Source of the DNA: Microvirga sp. 3-52
GTDB taxonomy: Bacteria > Pseudomonadota > Alphaproteobacteria > Rhizobiales > Beijerinckiaceae
Length of the DNA stretch: 58,004 bases
Assembly (NCBI RefSeq): GCF_018383585.1
Contig: NZ_JAHAMK010000006.1
Location: forward strand, 1-58,004
Direction: 5' to 3'
The notes beneath the pieces are model-generated. The model was not told the DNA's origin. It was given only the letters and a program-made list of their open reading frames with translations, and ran no database searches. How positions within the stretch are numbered: the stretch's first letter is position 1; each line of letters opens with the position of its first letter. Both the position numbers and the translations under genes were made by a program. Of this stretch, positions 8,709 through 17,643 are shown one piece after another.

Positions 8709-9773
8709 GTGATCAAAGCTTTCGGCTATGCCGCCCAGGACGCGACCACCCCGCTCGCCCCCTTCAGCTTCGAGCGTCGGGAGCCCCGCGAAAGCGACGT
8801 TCAGATCGAAATTCTATATTGCGGCGTCTGTCATTCCGATCTGCACACCGCCCGTGCAGAATGGGGTGGCACTCTCTACCCCTGTGTGCCAGGACACGAG
8901 ATCGTCGGCCGTGTCACGGGCGTTGGACCGGGTGTGCAGAAGTTCAAGGAAGGCGATCTTGTCGGCGTCGGCTGCATGGTCGATTCCTGCCGCACCTGCC
9001 GCAGCTGTCGTGAGGGCCTCGAGCAGTACTGCGAGGTTGGCTTCACCGGCACCTATAACGGCCCGGAACAGGGCACGGGCGCCAATACCTATGGCGGTTA
9101 TTCGAACACCGTCGTTGTCGATGAGAGCTTTGTCCTGAATGTGCCGGACGGAATGGACCTTGCCGCCGCAGCGCCTCTTCTATGTGCTGGGATTACCACC
9201 TTTTCCCCCCTGCGCCGCTGGCGTGTGCAGCCCGGTCACAAGGTGGGCGTCGTCGGCCTCGGTGGCCTGGGCCATATGGCCGTCAAGCTCGCCCGGGCCA
9301 TGGGCGCGCATGTGGTGCTGTTCACCACCTCGCCCAACAAGCGGGAGGATGCGCTCGCCCTCGGCGCGCATGAAGTGGTCGTGTCCAAGGATCCGGAGGC
9401 CATGAGCGCGCACCGGAACAGCTTCGATTTCATCCTCGACACCGTTGCCGCGCCGCACGACCTCGACAGCTATCTCGTGCTTCTTGCCCGCGACGGGGCC
9501 ATGGTGCTGGTGGGCGCTCCGGCCGAGCCGCACCCCGCCACGACGGTGTTCAACCTGATCATGAAGCGGCGCCAGCTCGCCGGCTCTCTGATTGGCGGCA
9601 TCGCCGAGACGCAGGAAATGCTCGATTTCTGCGCCCAGCACGGCATCACGGCCGAGATCGAGATCATTCCGATCCAGCAGATCAACGAAGCCTATGAGCG
9701 GATGCTCAAGAGTGATGTGAAATACCGCTTCGTCATCGACATGGCGTCGCTGAAGCAGGAGACTGCGGCTTAA
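8709..9773 (+). CDS. NAD(P)-dependent alcohol dehydrogenase, YahK/CAD type
   Basis: 354 residues from a GTG at 8709, chosen because GGAGA ends eight bases before it and VIKAFGYAAQD matches the family start; the frame extends to ATG 8637 without support. It is a zinc-dependent medium-chain dehydrogenase of the cinnamyl-alcohol-dehydrogenase/YahK group. Features are catalytic zinc ligands in CGVCHSDLH and PGHEIVG, a structural zinc lobe with four Cys (CRTCRSCREGLEQYC), and the NADP-binding GLGGLGHMAVK. Such enzymes reduce broad aldehydes to alcohols, commonly with NADPH. The next gene starts 20 bases downstream, so the two may be co-transcribed. Confidence 0.9.
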   Translation: MIKAFGYAAQDATTPLAPFSFERREPRESDVQIEILYCGVCHSDLHTARAEWGGTLYPCVPGHEIVGRVTGVGPGVQKFKEGDLVGVGCMVDSCRTCRSCREGLEQYCEVGFTGTYNGPEQGTGANTYGGYSNTVVVDESFVLNVPDGMDLAAAAPLLCAGITTFSPLRRWRVQPGHKVGVVGLGGLGHMAVKLARAMGAHVVLFTTSPNKREDALALGAHEVVVSKDPEAMSAHRNSFDFILDTVAAPHDLDSYLVLLARDGAMVLVGAPAEPHPATTVFNLIMKRRQLAGSLIGGIAETQEMLDFCAQHGITAEIEIIPIQQINEAYERMLKSDVKYRFVIDMASLKQETAA

Positions 9774-9793
9774 GCCCCAGAGGCCGCCTCTCG

Positions 9794-11536
9794 ATGCTGG
9801 TCTACGGGGATGTCGAGCGCACCGAGACGGTAGGAGCCAAGCAGGCTTTCATCAGGGAGGTCCTGTTGGGGATCCGTTCCATGCCGCCCGGAATCGAGCG
9901 GCATGGAACGCTTGTGACAGCCTTTATCGGCGCCAGCGAACTCGTCCAGGGCTTAATTGACGCCGAGTTTGGGGACCGCGGCGCCGATACGCTCTCCGCC
10001 ATCCACCAAAACGGCATGGAATGCCTCTCCCTTCTTGCCCTTGCCATCGAGCAATCGTGGCGCAGTGGGTTCAAGGAAGGCTCCTTGCCGCAGGATTTTC
10101 TCGAAAAGCTCCTCAGTTTCGATCCATCCCGGACAATCTGCACCAAACAGGCGGAAGGCTATGCCTTCTATGCCCTCTATCCGGAAGGCTATCTGGAAGC
10201 GGCCAGGGCTTCGGGGTTGGGCCCGGACACCCAGGTCGTCGGCATCCGCAGCATCGGCACGGGGCTCAGCACTCTCGTCGCCGCCGCCATCGGGGCTCCG
10301 CCCCCTTTCACGCTGCGCCCGATCGGTCACCCTTTCAAGCGTGAGGTGAAAGTCGATCCGGGACTTACGGAGACGCTTGCGGCAGACCATGACAGGTCCT
10401 TCGCCATCGTCGACGAAGGGCCCGGCCTGTCCGGCAGCTCATTCGGTGCTGTCGCCGACTGGCTGGAAGAGGCTGGCGTGCCGCGCCACAGGATCCATTT
10501 CTTCCCGAGCCACGATGGCCCGCTCGGACCGCAGGCCGGCGCCGGTCATCGGGAGCGATGGGGCACGGCTTCACGCCACATCCACACCATGGATGATCTT
10601 CTCCTTCGGGGATCGCCCCCTCACCATCTCACCGCCTGGATCGAGGACCTGATCGGCCCGCTGGATGGCCCGCCCGAGGACCTTTCGGGCGGAGCCTGGC
10701 GCAGGCGTCGTTATCGGGACGAGGCGAATTGGCCGCCATGCAATCTCCAGCAGGAGCGCCGGAAATTCCTGGTGTGGAGCAATGGCGCGCCCTGGTTGGT
10801 AAAATTCGCAGGCTTGGGGGAGACCGGTACCAGGCAGCTCCGGATGGCCCGCCAGCTGCACGAGGCAGGCTTCACGCCCGAGGTCGCAGGGTACCGCCAC
10901 GGCTTTCTTGTGCACCGCTGGCTTGAGGATTCCCGAAGCCTCGATCAGGCGACCTTTGATCGAGATCGGCTGATCGAGCAGGTCGGCACGTATCTAGGCT
11001 TTCGCACCCGTCATTGTCCCGCAGCCGGGCAGCAGGGTGCATCGTTGGGCGAGTTGCGCCGCATGGCGGTCTACAACACCCGGCAGGCACTAGGGGACGA
11101 GGCAGGCACAGCCCTGGACCGATCTCTGCCGCATCCGGATGTTCTCGATGGCAAGGTGCGCCGGATCTGCACCGACAACCGGCTGCACGCCTGGGAATGG
11201 CTGGTCTGCGGCGACCGGATCATCAAGGCAGACGCGCTCGATCACAGCGCAGCCCATGACCTGATCGGGCATCAGGACGTCGGCTGGGACATTGCTGGAG
11301 CCATCGTCGAGTTGGATCTCTCGGAGGAGGAAGCCATCCGGCTTTGCACCATCGTCGAGCGGGACGGCGCTCACCCGGTTTCTCCCGAACTGCTGGCCTT
11401 CCTGCTTCCCTGCTACTGCGCCTTTCACATAGGCGCTCACCTCATGGCCGCAGCCACGCTTGAGGGAGAGGAAGGAGCCCGCCTGCGCAAGGCCGCTGAT
11501 CGCTACGGCCACCTTCTGCGGCGGCACGAAACCTGA
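9794..11536 (+). CDS. Uncharacterised protein: PRTase-like plus kinase-like domains
   Basis: 580 residues, no signal peptide or membrane helix. Residues about 145-245 look like a type I phosphoribosyltransferase core: VVGIRSIGTGLST resembles the pyrophosphate-loop strand, and FAIVDEGPGLSGSSF (203-217) has the shape of the PRPP-binding loop. Residues about 325-510 recall aminoglycoside-phosphotransferase/choline-kinase folds: WLVKFAG with a candidate ATP-site Lys337, then AWEWLVCGDRIIKADALDH and a D-x3-D motif (QDVGWDIAGA, Asp495/Asp499) like the metal-binding end of such kinases. Both assignments are pattern-based inference; neither domain has full canonical motifs. I know no characterised homologue. 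It follows an alcohol dehydrogenase by 20 bases. See findings. Confidence 0.65.
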   Translation: MLVYGDVERTETVGAKQAFIREVLLGIRSMPPGIERHGTLVTAFIGASELVQGLIDAEFGDRGADTLSAIHQNGMECLSLLALAIEQSWRSGFKEGSLPQDFLEKLLSFDPSRTICTKQAEGYAFYALYPEGYLEAARASGLGPDTQVVGIRSIGTGLSTLVAAAIGAPPPFTLRPIGHPFKREVKVDPGLTETLAADHDRSFAIVDEGPGLSGSSFGAVADWLEEAGVPRHRIHFFPSHDGPLGPQAGAGHRERWGTASRHIHTMDDLLLRGSPPHHLTAWIEDLIGPLDGPPEDLSGGAWRRRRYRDEANWPPCNLQQERRKFLVWSNGAPWLVKFAGLGETGTRQLRMARQLHEAGFTPEVAGYRHGFLVHRWLEDSRSLDQATFDRDRLIEQVGTYLGFRTRHCPAAGQQGASLGELRRMAVYNTRQALGDEAGTALDRSLPHPDVLDGKVRRICTDNRLHAWEWLVCGDRIIKADALDHSAAHDLIGHQDVGWDIAGAIVELDLSEEEAIRLCTIVERDGAHPVSPELLAFLLPCYCAFHIGAHLMAAATLEGEEGARLRKAADRYGHLLRRHET

Positions 11537-11646
11537 GGCCGCGGCCTTTGATCTTGGCAGGAACAAGGGAAAGTTCCTGCTCGTTAACGGCCAAGTCAAC
11601 GCGTTTACGGTACCGGGCTCGATCGCCCGGTGGGATCGGCCCTGGT

Positions 11647-12549
11647 ATGCTCTCCGACACATGGCGGCTTTTGAAGGTGGCATTCGCGGGATGGTGGAAC
11701 GACCGCGCCATGAGCCTCGGCGCATCCATCGCCTTCTTCACCGTCTTTTCTCTCGCCCCCATGCTGCTCGCCGCCATTGCCGTTGCAGGGCTGGCCTTTG
11801 GGCGGGAGGCCGCACAGGGCGCCATTGTCACCGAGCTTGGCGGCCTGATCGGGGCCAACGAGGCCTCCGCCCTTGAAGCGATGATCGCCAGCGCCAGCAA
11901 TGTGGGATCCGGCATCCTGGGCACCATGATCGGCATCGTGACGTTTCTTCTGCTGGTCACCGGAGCCGTGGTGGAACTGCAGGACAACCTGAACATCATC
12001 TGGAAGGCAAAGCCGCCGGCGAATTTCGGCATCTTGAGTTTCGTTCGCACCAGGCTCGTCAGCCTGGCCCTGGTGCTGGGGATCGGATTTTTGCTGCTGG
12101 TGTCGCTCGTCATCGATACGGGCCTGTCGGCCGTCGGGCACTATCTCGAGGCGAATTTCTCGGGTGCCACCATCATCCTGCGCTTCCTGAACAGTCTCGT
12201 CGCCTTTGCCGTCGCGACACTTCTGTTTGCGATGATGTTCAAGCTCCTGCCGGCCGTGGACCTCCGATGGAGCGATGTGTGGACAGGCTCCCTGGTCACA
12301 GCGCTCCTGTTCACCCTCGGCAAGTTCCTGATCGGATATTATCTCGGCAAGAGCAACGTTGCGTCGAGCTACGGGGCCGCCGCCTCCATCATCACGATCC
12401 TGCTCTGGATCTATTATTCGTCCCTGATCCTGCTCTTCGGGGCCGAGTTCACGAAGGCCTACGCGGAGAGCCGCGGGAGCCTGGGCTCGGGGCACGCCAG
12501 GGAGCCTGAACGAGAAACGAGCCGGGACATTCCGGCTCGCCTCCCGTAG
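11647..12549 (+). CDS. YihY/BrkB family inner-membrane protein
   Basis: 300 residues from ATG 11647 (MLSDTWRLLKVAFAGWWNDR), with six or so hydrophobic segments. Family markers are the N-terminal ASIAFFTVFSLAPMLLA, the central TRLVSLALVLGIGFLLLVSL and the C-terminal SSYGAAASIITILLWIYYSS. The YihY/BrkB (UPF0761, formerly called ribonuclease BN) family is an inner-membrane family of uncertain function; the RNase BN name was an error. The frame is open upstream to 11548, but that part overlaps the preceding intergenic sequence and lacks family similarity. The C-terminal 30 residues are charged and presumably cytosolic. It converges with the catalase, with only 15 bases between stop codons. Confidence 0.9.
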   Translation: MLSDTWRLLKVAFAGWWNDRAMSLGASIAFFTVFSLAPMLLAAIAVAGLAFGREAAQGAIVTELGGLIGANEASALEAMIASASNVGSGILGTMIGIVTFLLLVTGAVVELQDNLNIIWKAKPPANFGILSFVRTRLVSLALVLGIGFLLLVSLVIDTGLSAVGHYLEANFSGATIILRFLNSLVAFAVATLLFAMMFKLLPAVDLRWSDVWTGSLVTALLFTLGKFLIGYYLGKSNVASSYGAAASIITILLWIYYSSLILLFGAEFTKAYAESRGSLGSGHAREPERETSRDIPARLP

Positions 12550-12564
12550 ACGCCGACTTGGGGC

Positions 12565-14280
12565 CTACTCGGCCGCCTCCCCCATGGCCGGGGCGGTCGG
12601 GACATCGCGCATACCGCCCAAAACCTCCTCGGCCGAGGCCTTGTAGTTCTTCACGGAACTCGTCCATTGGCCCCAGACATTCGGGTCGATCTTGTCACCG
12701 TTCCTGCCGAGGTTCTGCAGGCGGCGCTTGTCCTCGTCGGTCAGGGCCTGCTTCGGCAGCGGCGGGAGGTTGCGGACATCGCCGGCCGTGATGCCGAGCA
12801 TCTCTCCGACGCGGTTCCCATAATCGTCATGCACCATCAGGAAGTGCCACACCATGCGCTCCTGCACGTCCCGCTCGCACTGAGCCAGAAGAGTGCCCAT
12901 GTTGAGAACGAGATCGTCACGCTCCCAGTCCATCATGGTGCAGTAGCGCCCCCTTGCATGGATGTAATCGTTGCGCCGCTCGATCACGCTGCGGGTCAGC
13001 CGTCCGCGAATCTCGGGTGGGTTGTTCGGCTCCTCGCGAGGCGACTCATGCAGGCCGTTATGGATCGACGGCTCGAAGTTCACATGCGGGTTCTGCCCCG
13101 GCGCCAGATCGCGGCGGAAGGACATCTGCCCGCCGTTCAGGTTGGTGGATACCCTGGCGTTCTTGGCCTGGTTCACCGGCAGTTGCAGGTAATTGGTGCC
13201 GACGCGGTAGCGCTGGGTATCGGAATACGAGAAGGTGCGGCCTACCAGCATCTTGTCGTCGGAAAAGTCGAGCCCATCCACCAGCACGCCGGTGCCCATG
13301 GCGATCTGCTCGTTCTCGTTGAAGTGATCCTCCACATTGCGGTTCAGGGTCATGACGCCCACGTGCCTCAAGGGAAAATCCTTCTCCGGCCAGATCTTGG
13401 TATCGTCCAGCGGATCCCACTCGAGCTCCGGATGATCATGGTCCTCCATGATCTGCACGTACATGTCCCACTGGGGATACTCGCCGCGCTCGATCGCCTC
13501 ATAGAGGTCCTTGGAAGCCGAGCCGAGATCCTGGCCCTGCACCTTGGCCGCCTCCTCAGCCGTCAGGCTGGCCAATCCGCACCGTGGATGGAAGTGATAC
13601 TTCACCAGGACGGTGTCACCCTGGGCGTTCACCATCTTGTAGGTGTTTACGCCAAAGCCCTCCATATGCCGGTAGCCCGCCGGAATGCCGCGCGGGCTGA
13701 ACAGATGGGTCAGCATATGCATGGATTCGGGCGTCTGGCTCATGAAGTCGAAGATGCGGTTCGGCTCCTGGCGGAAGGTGATTGGATCCGGCTTCAGGGA
13801 GTGGATGACATCTGGAAACTTAATGGCATCGCGAATGAAGAAAATTGCCAGGTTGTTGCCAACCAGATCCCAATTGCCGTCCTCCGTGTAGAACTTCACC
13901 GCAAAGCCACGTGGATCGCGTGCAACCTCGGAGGAATCGCGCCCGCCGATCACGGTTGAGAAGCGGATAGCGAGCGGCGTCTTCTTGCCGGGGGTCTGAA
14001 ACAGCTTGGCCCGGGTGTACTTCGAGGCAGGTTCGTCGCCGATCTTTCCGGTGACCTCAAGTTCGCCATAGCACACGAAGCCGCGAGCATGGACGACCCG
14101 CTCCGGGATCCGCTCACGGTCGAAATGGGTGATCTTCTCGAGGAATTGATAGTTCTCCAGCGTGGCCGGGCCGCGGCTGCCCACGGTTCGCTGAGACTGA
14201 TTATCGGTGATGGGATGCCCCTGCCTGTTCGTCAGGACCCGATCGGACGTTCCCGACGGTGCGTTAGGGTTCTTGGCCAT
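12565..14280 (-). CDS. Heme catalase
   Basis: 571 residues from ATG 14280, preceded by AAGGGAGATC; the open frame runs on to 14358 without catalase sequence. It converts H2O2 to water and oxygen. Visible active-site elements are distal His64 in VVHARG, the Asn in VGNN (about 142) and the heme-ligand Tyr352 in [12 protein letters not shown]. The segment after the distal His reads [12 protein letters not shown] instead of the commoner ARGAGAHG form, placing it in a divergent clade of small-subunit catalases. Length is intermediate between small (about 480-500) and large (about 700) clades; the extra residues are at the C-terminus. It has its own promoter region (14281-14577) with two palindromes. 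Confidence 0.95.
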   Translation of the reverse strand: MAKNPNAPSGTSDRVLTNRQGHPITDNQSQRTVGSRGPATLENYQFLEKITHFDRERIPERVVHARGFVCYGELEVTGKIGDEPASKYTRAKLFQTPGKKTPLAIRFSTVIGGRDSSEVARDPRGFAVKFYTEDGNWDLVGNNLAIFFIRDAIKFPDVIHSLKPDPITFRQEPNRIFDFMSQTPESMHMLTHLFSPRGIPAGYRHMEGFGVNTYKMVNAQGDTVLVKYHFHPRCGLASLTAEEAAKVQGQDLGSASKDLYEAIERGEYPQWDMYVQIMEDHDHPELEWDPLDDTKIWPEKDFPLRHVGVMTLNRNVEDHFNENEQIAMGTGVLVDGLDFSDDKMLVGRTFSYSDTQRYRVGTNYLQLPVNQAKNARVSTNLNGGQMSFRRDLAPGQNPHVNFEPSIHNGLHESPREEPNNPPEIRGRLTRSVIERRNDYIHARGRYCTMMDWERDDLVLNMGTLLAQCERDVQERMVWHFLMVHDDYGNRVGEMLGITAGDVRNLPPLPKQALTDEDKRRLQNLGRNGDKIDPNVWGQWTSSVKNYKASAEEVLGGMRDVPTAPAMGEAAE

Positions 14281-14329
14281 GGCGATCTCCCTTGAATGAC
14301 CGGATGATTGCAGCGCGCCCCCGCTAAGA

Positions 14330-14394
14330 CCGTAAGAGCTTACGGCAATCAGCACCAATCGATAATCCTGCGGTGCACGATCAGATTATCTGAT
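14330..14394. promoter_or_regulatory. Palindromes upstream of the catalase gene
   Basis: Two inverted repeats lie 50-115 bases upstream of the catalase start: CCGTAAG-AG-CTTACGG at 14330-14345 and ATCAGAT-T-ATCTGAT at 14380-14394. GATAATC at 14361-14367 also mirrors GATTATC at 14384-14390. The spacing resembles binding sites of a dimeric or LysR-type regulator such as OxyR, but neither matches a consensus I can assert. The rest of 14281-14577 shows no gene. Confidence 0.4.
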
Positions 14395-14577
14395 TGAGAA
14401 CTGCTCACCGGAGGGAGCGTGTTTGCGGAGGCAACATCCATAAACGGCAATGGTTGCGCGTCTCATGCGAATGTGGAGCAGGAACTGGTTCGATGCGGCC
14501 CAAGCCAAGTGACCGCCGTTCTCCAATACGCTCAGGCGGATCCATTGTTATCGCTCGAACCATTTGAGAACAGGCTC

Positions 14578-14877
14578 TCAGCGAAAGATGCGGTCACCCT
14601 GCTCGTCGATGATCTGCTTACCCTTGGTGATCGCAAAAGTGACGGCCTCGTCCTTGCTGGGATGCGTCTCGGCCCGCACGAAGCGATGCTCCTTCATGCC
14701 CATCTCGAAATCCTTCTCGATCACACCAGCCGTCTGGTACCCGCCCTTGGCGGAGTACGGCGCCGGCCGGATTCGAAACCCCTTGTACTCCACAGCCTCG
14801 GCGGCAGGCTCCTCACGCACGCCTGCACTGCCTCCGCCTGCCAGACGGTTCCAGAGGTCTTTCAAGATCGGCGCCAT
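14578..14877 (-). CDS. HlyU family protein
   Basis: 99 residues from ATG 14877 (MAPILKDLWNRLAGGG). The core EYKGFRIRPAPYSAKGGYQTAG, with KEHRFVRAET and QIIDEQGDRIFR after it, is the signature of the HlyU family. In Vibrio HlyU is a positive regulator of haemolysin genes and has a winged-helix fold. The alphaproteobacterial proteins carrying this name are shorter, lack an obvious helix-turn-helix and have no demonstrated role, so regulator is a family label and not a conclusion. The frame extends upstream to 15057, but that part does not resemble the family. Monocistronic, between the catalase promoter and a divergent DUF6152 gene. Confidence 0.8.
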   Translation of the reverse strand: MAPILKDLWNRLAGGGSAGVREEPAAEAVEYKGFRIRPAPYSAKGGYQTAGVIEKDFEMGMKEHRFVRAETHPSKDEAVTFAITKGKQIIDEQGDRIFR

Positions 14878-15068
14878 CGCTGCCCCTGAACAAAGGTTGA
14901 TTCGTGAAGCCGCAGCATACCCGGGACGGTGCAGAGGAGCGAATCCTCCGGGTTCCCCCATCACGATCCGATGATCTGCGCAGGCTCCGCTTTCAAACGC
15001 CTTGACGCCAAGCCTCCTGCAGCCAACTCTGACCGCCTGGTCTGGCTCAAGAGACACAGGGGTCCATC

Positions 15069-15422
15069 ATGAAACTTCCTCTGTTCGCATCATGCCTCTC
15101 CGGGGCACTCCTGACCGGCGGCATCGCCTTCGCGCATCACGGATGGGGCAGCTACGATGCGACCCGGCTCATGACGATCACCGGCAATGTCGAGCGAGCC
15201 GACTGGCAGAATCCTCACGTCCTGGTGGTGGTGCCGTATCAGGGGAAAAGCTGGGAGGCGGTGCTCGCGCCTCCATTTCGCATGAATGCGCGCGGACTGG
15301 AGCCCGATCTGATCAAGCCGGGAACGCAGGTCAGGCTCGAAGGCTATCCCTCCACCCGCACGGCGACGGAAATGAGAGCGGAACGGATCAGCGTGAGTGG
15401 TAAGACCTACGAGCTGCGCTAG
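15069..15422 (+). CDS. DUF6152 family secreted protein
   Basis: 117 residues with a cleavable-looking signal peptide (MKLPLFASCLSGALLTGG, then IAFAHHGW). The mature protein starts with the HHGWGSYD motif typical of DUF6152, followed by a small beta-rich domain resembling OB-type folds (ITGNVERADWQNPHVLVVV ... VRLEGYPS). Function is unknown; members often occur next to small membrane proteins. The His pair near the mature N-terminus could bind a metal, which is inference. The next gene begins six bases after the stop, so the two form an operon. Confidence 0.8.
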   Translation: MKLPLFASCLSGALLTGGIAFAHHGWGSYDATRLMTITGNVERADWQNPHVLVVVPYQGKSWEAVLAPPFRMNARGLEPDLIKPGTQVRLEGYPSTRTATEMRAERISVSGKTYELR

Positions 15423-15428
15423 GCCACA

Positions 15429-15896
15429 ATGTATCTCGATCTCCTTGCCGCATTGGAGAGTTCCTGGCTCGGCCATGCGGGGCGCCACTCGGCCTGGCTC
15501 TACACAGGTGCGAATCTGCTGCATGTTCTGGGAGCAGCCTTCGTCGTCGGCGGCATTGCCGTCTTCGACCTGAAGGTTCTGGCAGAGCACGGGAAGCATG
15601 CCTGGCAGGTCGGGCGCTATGCGATCCCGCTCGCGGCCACCGGTCTCGCGCTTCAAATTCCAACCGGAACGCTTCTTCTCGCCGTGGAGGCTCGTGCGCT
15701 CGGAGTGAACCCGGCCTTCTACCTGAAGCTTGCCTTCATTGCCTTGGGGCTCATCAACGTCGCCCTCTTTCACGCCCGCTTCGGAGGGCCCTTGCGGACA
15801 GGCGCCTTGCCGTCGGAAGCCCGTGTCTACGCCCTTGTCTCTCTCATCGCCTGGATGGTCGTACTCTTGGCAGGACGAATGATCGCCTATTTGTAG
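15429..15896 (+). CDS. Small multi-pass membrane protein (DUF6644-like)
   Basis: 155 residues with four predicted transmembrane segments, near 20-42, 60-82, 92-112 and 130-152. The N-terminal MYLDLLAALESSWLGHAGR and the histidine-bearing NLLHVLGAAF resemble DUF6644-type proteins often found beside DUF6152 genes; this label is tentative. Conserved His residues within helices raise the possibility of heme or metal binding as in small cytochrome-b-like proteins, but no pattern is strong enough to claim it. It is six bases downstream of the DUF6152 gene and 54 bases upstream of a lytic transglycosylase. Confidence 0.65.
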   Translation: MYLDLLAALESSWLGHAGRHSAWLYTGANLLHVLGAAFVVGGIAVFDLKVLAEHGKHAWQVGRYAIPLAATGLALQIPTGTLLLAVEARALGVNPAFYLKLAFIALGLINVALFHARFGGPLRTGALPSEARVYALVSLIAWMVVLLAGRMIAYL

Positions 15897-15950
15897 CTTG
15901 GCACGTGGCTTCCATTCATTCGATCATCCGACCTTTCAGAGAGGTCCTTC

Positions 15951-16790
15951 ATGCGCTTGTGGCTGGCGCTTTGCGGAATTGCCCTCTGCTGCGGCACGGC
16001 CTGGGCCAATCCGGGGGCGTCAACAGAGACCGTCGAGCAGGCCCTGTGCCGACTGATCGAGGGGGCCGCCCGCACCCAGCGAATTCCGCACGATCTGCTC
16101 ACCAGGTTGATATGGCAGGAAAGCTCATTTCGCCCACGCGTCGTCAGTCCGGCAGGCGCGCAGGGCATCGCTCAGTTCATGCCCGGCACGGCACGAGAAC
16201 GGGGCTTGGCCGATCCCTTCGATCCCGAGCAGGCCATACCAAAGGCCGCCGAATTCATTGCCCATCTGGCAGAGCAGTTCGGCAATCTCGGACTTGCGGC
16301 GGCCGCTTATAACGGAGGGCCCGCACGGGTAACCTCCTGGCTTGCAGGCCAGGGAGGATTACCTGCCGAGACCAGGAATTACGTAATCGCAGTCACAGGC
16401 CGATCCGCCGAGGAATGGGCAGCCGATGCCAAGGAGCGAAGAGACGCCGACGACCTGAGTTCATCCGGGCAAAGCTGCCATCAGATCGTCGCCACGCTGC
16501 GCCTTCCTGGGCGCGGAGATACCCTCGAAGCGCCGTTTGCGCCTTGGGGCGTTCAGCTTGCCGGCAACTTCTCGAAGGAACGGGCTCTCGCCACGTTCAG
16601 GCGCACGAGCCAGTCCTACGCTTCCCTCCTGAAGGATGTCCGCCCGATGATCATCGGAACACGGCTGCGCTATCGCGGCACACGCACCTTCTACCGGGTC
16701 CGCGCACCAGCAGAAACGCGGCAGGCAGCGGAGCAGTTGTGCCGGAGCATTCGCACGGCTGGCGGCAGCTGCATCGTACTTCCGAGTTGA
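15951..16790 (+). CDS. Lytic transglycosylase (SLT domain), secreted
   Basis: 279 residues with a signal peptide ending near AWA-NP (residue 20). The SLT domain spans about 40-150: catalytic Glu in RLIWQESSFRPRVVS, then GAQGIAQFMPGTA and LGLAAAAYNGGPARV, the three classical family-1 motifs. It cleaves the MurNAc-GlcNAc bond in the periplasm, giving 1,6-anhydroMurNAc products, the substrates later handled by AnmK (50534-51631). The C-terminal 70 residues (RYRGTRTFYRVRAPAETRQAA ending SCIVLPS) look like a SPOR-type peptidoglycan-binding repeat. It ends three bases before a strong terminator hairpin. Confidence 0.88.
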   Translation: MRLWLALCGIALCCGTAWANPGASTETVEQALCRLIEGAARTQRIPHDLLTRLIWQESSFRPRVVSPAGAQGIAQFMPGTARERGLADPFDPEQAIPKAAEFIAHLAEQFGNLGLAAAAYNGGPARVTSWLAGQGGLPAETRNYVIAVTGRSAEEWAADAKERRDADDLSSSGQSCHQIVATLRLPGRGDTLEAPFAPWGVQLAGNFSKERALATFRRTSQSYASLLKDVRPMIIGTRLRYRGTRTFYRVRAPAETRQAAEQLCRSIRTAGGSCIVLPS

Positions 16791-16792
16791 AA

Positions 16793-16822
16793 AGGCCTGC
16801 ACCACATGAATGGTGCAGGCCT
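16793..16822. terminator. Bidirectional rho-independent terminator
   Basis: A perfect 12-base-pair stem (16793-16804 with 16811-16822; arm AGGCCTGCACCA) closes a six-base loop. It is followed by CTTCTC on the plus strand and by TTTCAAC on the minus strand. It lies between the convergent transglycosylase and CYTH-like genes and probably serves both. Confidence 0.8.
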
Positions 16823-16854
16823 CTTCTCGGATGGATCTCTTCTGGAGCGAACGA

Positions 16855-17643
16855 TCAGCGACGCTGAGGCCGAAGCGAACGGGCGAGCTCACGGATGACG
16901 TTGTCCTCGATGTTGAGGTTCAGATCGTTGTCATCGCCAGCATCGTCATCACCCAGATCCGCATCGACCGGAGCAGCGGGCCTCGACAGAACGCCCCGTT
17001 GAGGCTGCGCCGTTCTCTCGTTGGCTTGGGCAGGAGCGGGCGGAGGCGCATTGCGCTGTCCTGCCCCGGCTTCCGCCGAGCCACGCGCGGGTGCGTGTGG
17101 AGTATAACCGCGTGGTGCGGAGTACCGATTTTCGAGCGTATCGAGCAGGCTGTTGAGAGCCGCGTTCGACATGGGAACGTCAGGCGCCTGAGGTGCGCCT
17201 TCCAATGCAATGGACCGGTTCTGATAAGCCACTTCCGTTGTCACATCCGGACCGAACCAGGACAGAGGACGAAAATCCCTGGCCTCTTCGTCGCTCTCGA
17301 ACGGAACGGAGATCAGGTCCAAAGGTCCTGGTGTCACGAAGCGGACGATCTGAATGTCGCGCGTACCGACAGTGAGATGGGTGAGCAGATAATCGAGCTT
17401 TCCGGGCGTAACATCGAGGAGCGCCTCAGCGTGAGCGCGCGGAACCTCTGTACGCTCCTCGCTCGGCCCGTTGGGTCCGGTGTGAAGCAGAACCAAGCTG
17501 CCCTTGTCGCCCTCCACAACCACGAAGGAGCTGCGATCAGCCTGATTGGGGAAGTGGCCTTCCGTGACACGATTGCCTCCTCTCTCCTTGCGGATCAGAC
17601 GCGCAAGCGAAGAAGCAATGAGATAACGCCGGGAAGTAACCAT
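16855..17643 (-). CDS. Degenerate CYTH-fold protein with acidic disordered tail
   Basis: 262 residues from ATG 17643. The first 150 follow the CYTH/triphosphate-tunnel layout: SRRYLI where family enzymes have the ERKFLV start, LARLI, a beta strand, then ISVPFESDEEARDF and WFGPDVTTEVAYQNRSIAL, the usual CYTH C-terminal block (E-x-E-F-x-S-E-E-A, then the YxN element). The metal-binding acidic residues are missing: the ExExK signature reads V-T-S-R-R, and the later E-x-E reads S-V-P. The last 110 residues are Pro/Ala-rich, then acidic (DLGDDDAGDDNDLN), then basic, and probably disordered. Such proteins are sometimes auto-named adenylate cyclase; catalysis looks unlikely. Confidence 0.6.
   Translation of the reverse strand: MVTSRRYLIASSLARLIRKERGGNRVTEGHFPNQADRSSFVVVEGDKGSLVLLHTGPNGPSEERTEVPRAHAEALLDVTPGKLDYLLTHLTVGTRDIQIVRFVTPGPLDLISVPFESDEEARDFRPLSWFGPDVTTEVAYQNRSIALEGAPQAPDVPMSNAALNSLLDTLENRYSAPRGYTPHAPARGSAEAGAGQRNAPPPAPAQANERTAQPQRGVLSRPAAPVDADLGDDDAGDDNDLNLNIEDNVIRELARSLRPQRR

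Noticed and set aside
15058..15773. Long minus-strand frame opposite the DUF6152 and membrane protein genes
   Set aside because: The plus strand has a signal peptide and membrane segments with normal spacing; the opposite frame is featureless.
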